Source: an uncultured Bacilli bacterium
GTDB lineage: Bacteria; Bacillota_I; Bacilli_A; RF39; UBA660
Length of the DNA stretch: 5,154 bases
Assembly (NCBI GenBank): GCA_948750805.1
Contig: CAPZYV010000069.1
Coordinates: forward strand, 1-5,154
Reading direction: 5' to 3'
Under the pieces are notes generated by a model. It saw only the letters and a list, made by a program, of their open reading frames with translations, searched no databases and was not told the DNA's origin. Position 1 is the first letter of the stretch. Each line of letters begins with the position of its first letter. This document shows, in pieces, positions 5,127-5,154 of the stretch. The position numbers were made by a program, and so were the translations under genes.

Positions 5127-5154
5127 AACCCATTTTTATGTCAACACTCAACAC

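Overview
The window is AT-rich DNA, roughly 30% G+C or below by eye, with Gram-positive-style ribosome binding sites (AAAGGAG, AGGAGG), standard TTGNNN/TATNAT promoters and T-tailed hairpin terminators. Together with the gene families this points to a low-GC Bacillota, such as a clostridial or erysipelotrichial bacterium. The genus cannot be told from the sequence.

Positions 1-4617 hold one minus-strand module read from right to left: response regulator, then sensor histidine kinase, then ABC ATPase, then a large FtsX-type permease that runs off the left edge almost complete. This is the BceRS-BceAB type of peptide-antibiotic sensing and detoxification module. The kinase has two membrane helices and almost no external loop. 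The permease has ten predicted membrane helices and one extracellular domain of about 240 residues. In this family the transporter detects the drug and signals through the kinase to the regulator, which raises transporter expression. Regulator and kinase overlap by 4 bp (ATGA), and ATPase and permease overlap by 11 bp. Two sites of the form TTACA-N4-TGTAA, one before the regulator gene (4604-4617) and one before the ATPase gene (core 2864-2877), each lie just upstream of a good promoter. The circuit therefore looks autoregulated, with a separate inducible transporter promoter inside the operon.

Positions 4619-4748 are an AT-rich spacer with no gene that I can support.

Positions 4749-5065 carry a compact locus that looks like an uncatalogued type I toxin-antitoxin system. 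A plus-strand extended -10 promoter drives a short message with a perfect AGGAGG and a 30-residue hydrophobic peptide with lysine-rich ends. A convergent minus-strand promoter with the same 10-base -10 block drives a predicted antisense RNA of about 100 nt. That RNA ends in a strong terminator over the 3' end of the peptide gene. The first 28 nt of the predicted message can pair with a segment downstream of the peptide gene (4977-5003) in a 24-bp two-part stem. Such 5'-3' closure is typical of translationally inert full-length type I toxin messages.

Positions 5090-5126 are a strong minus-strand terminator for a gene lying mostly or wholly beyond the right edge.
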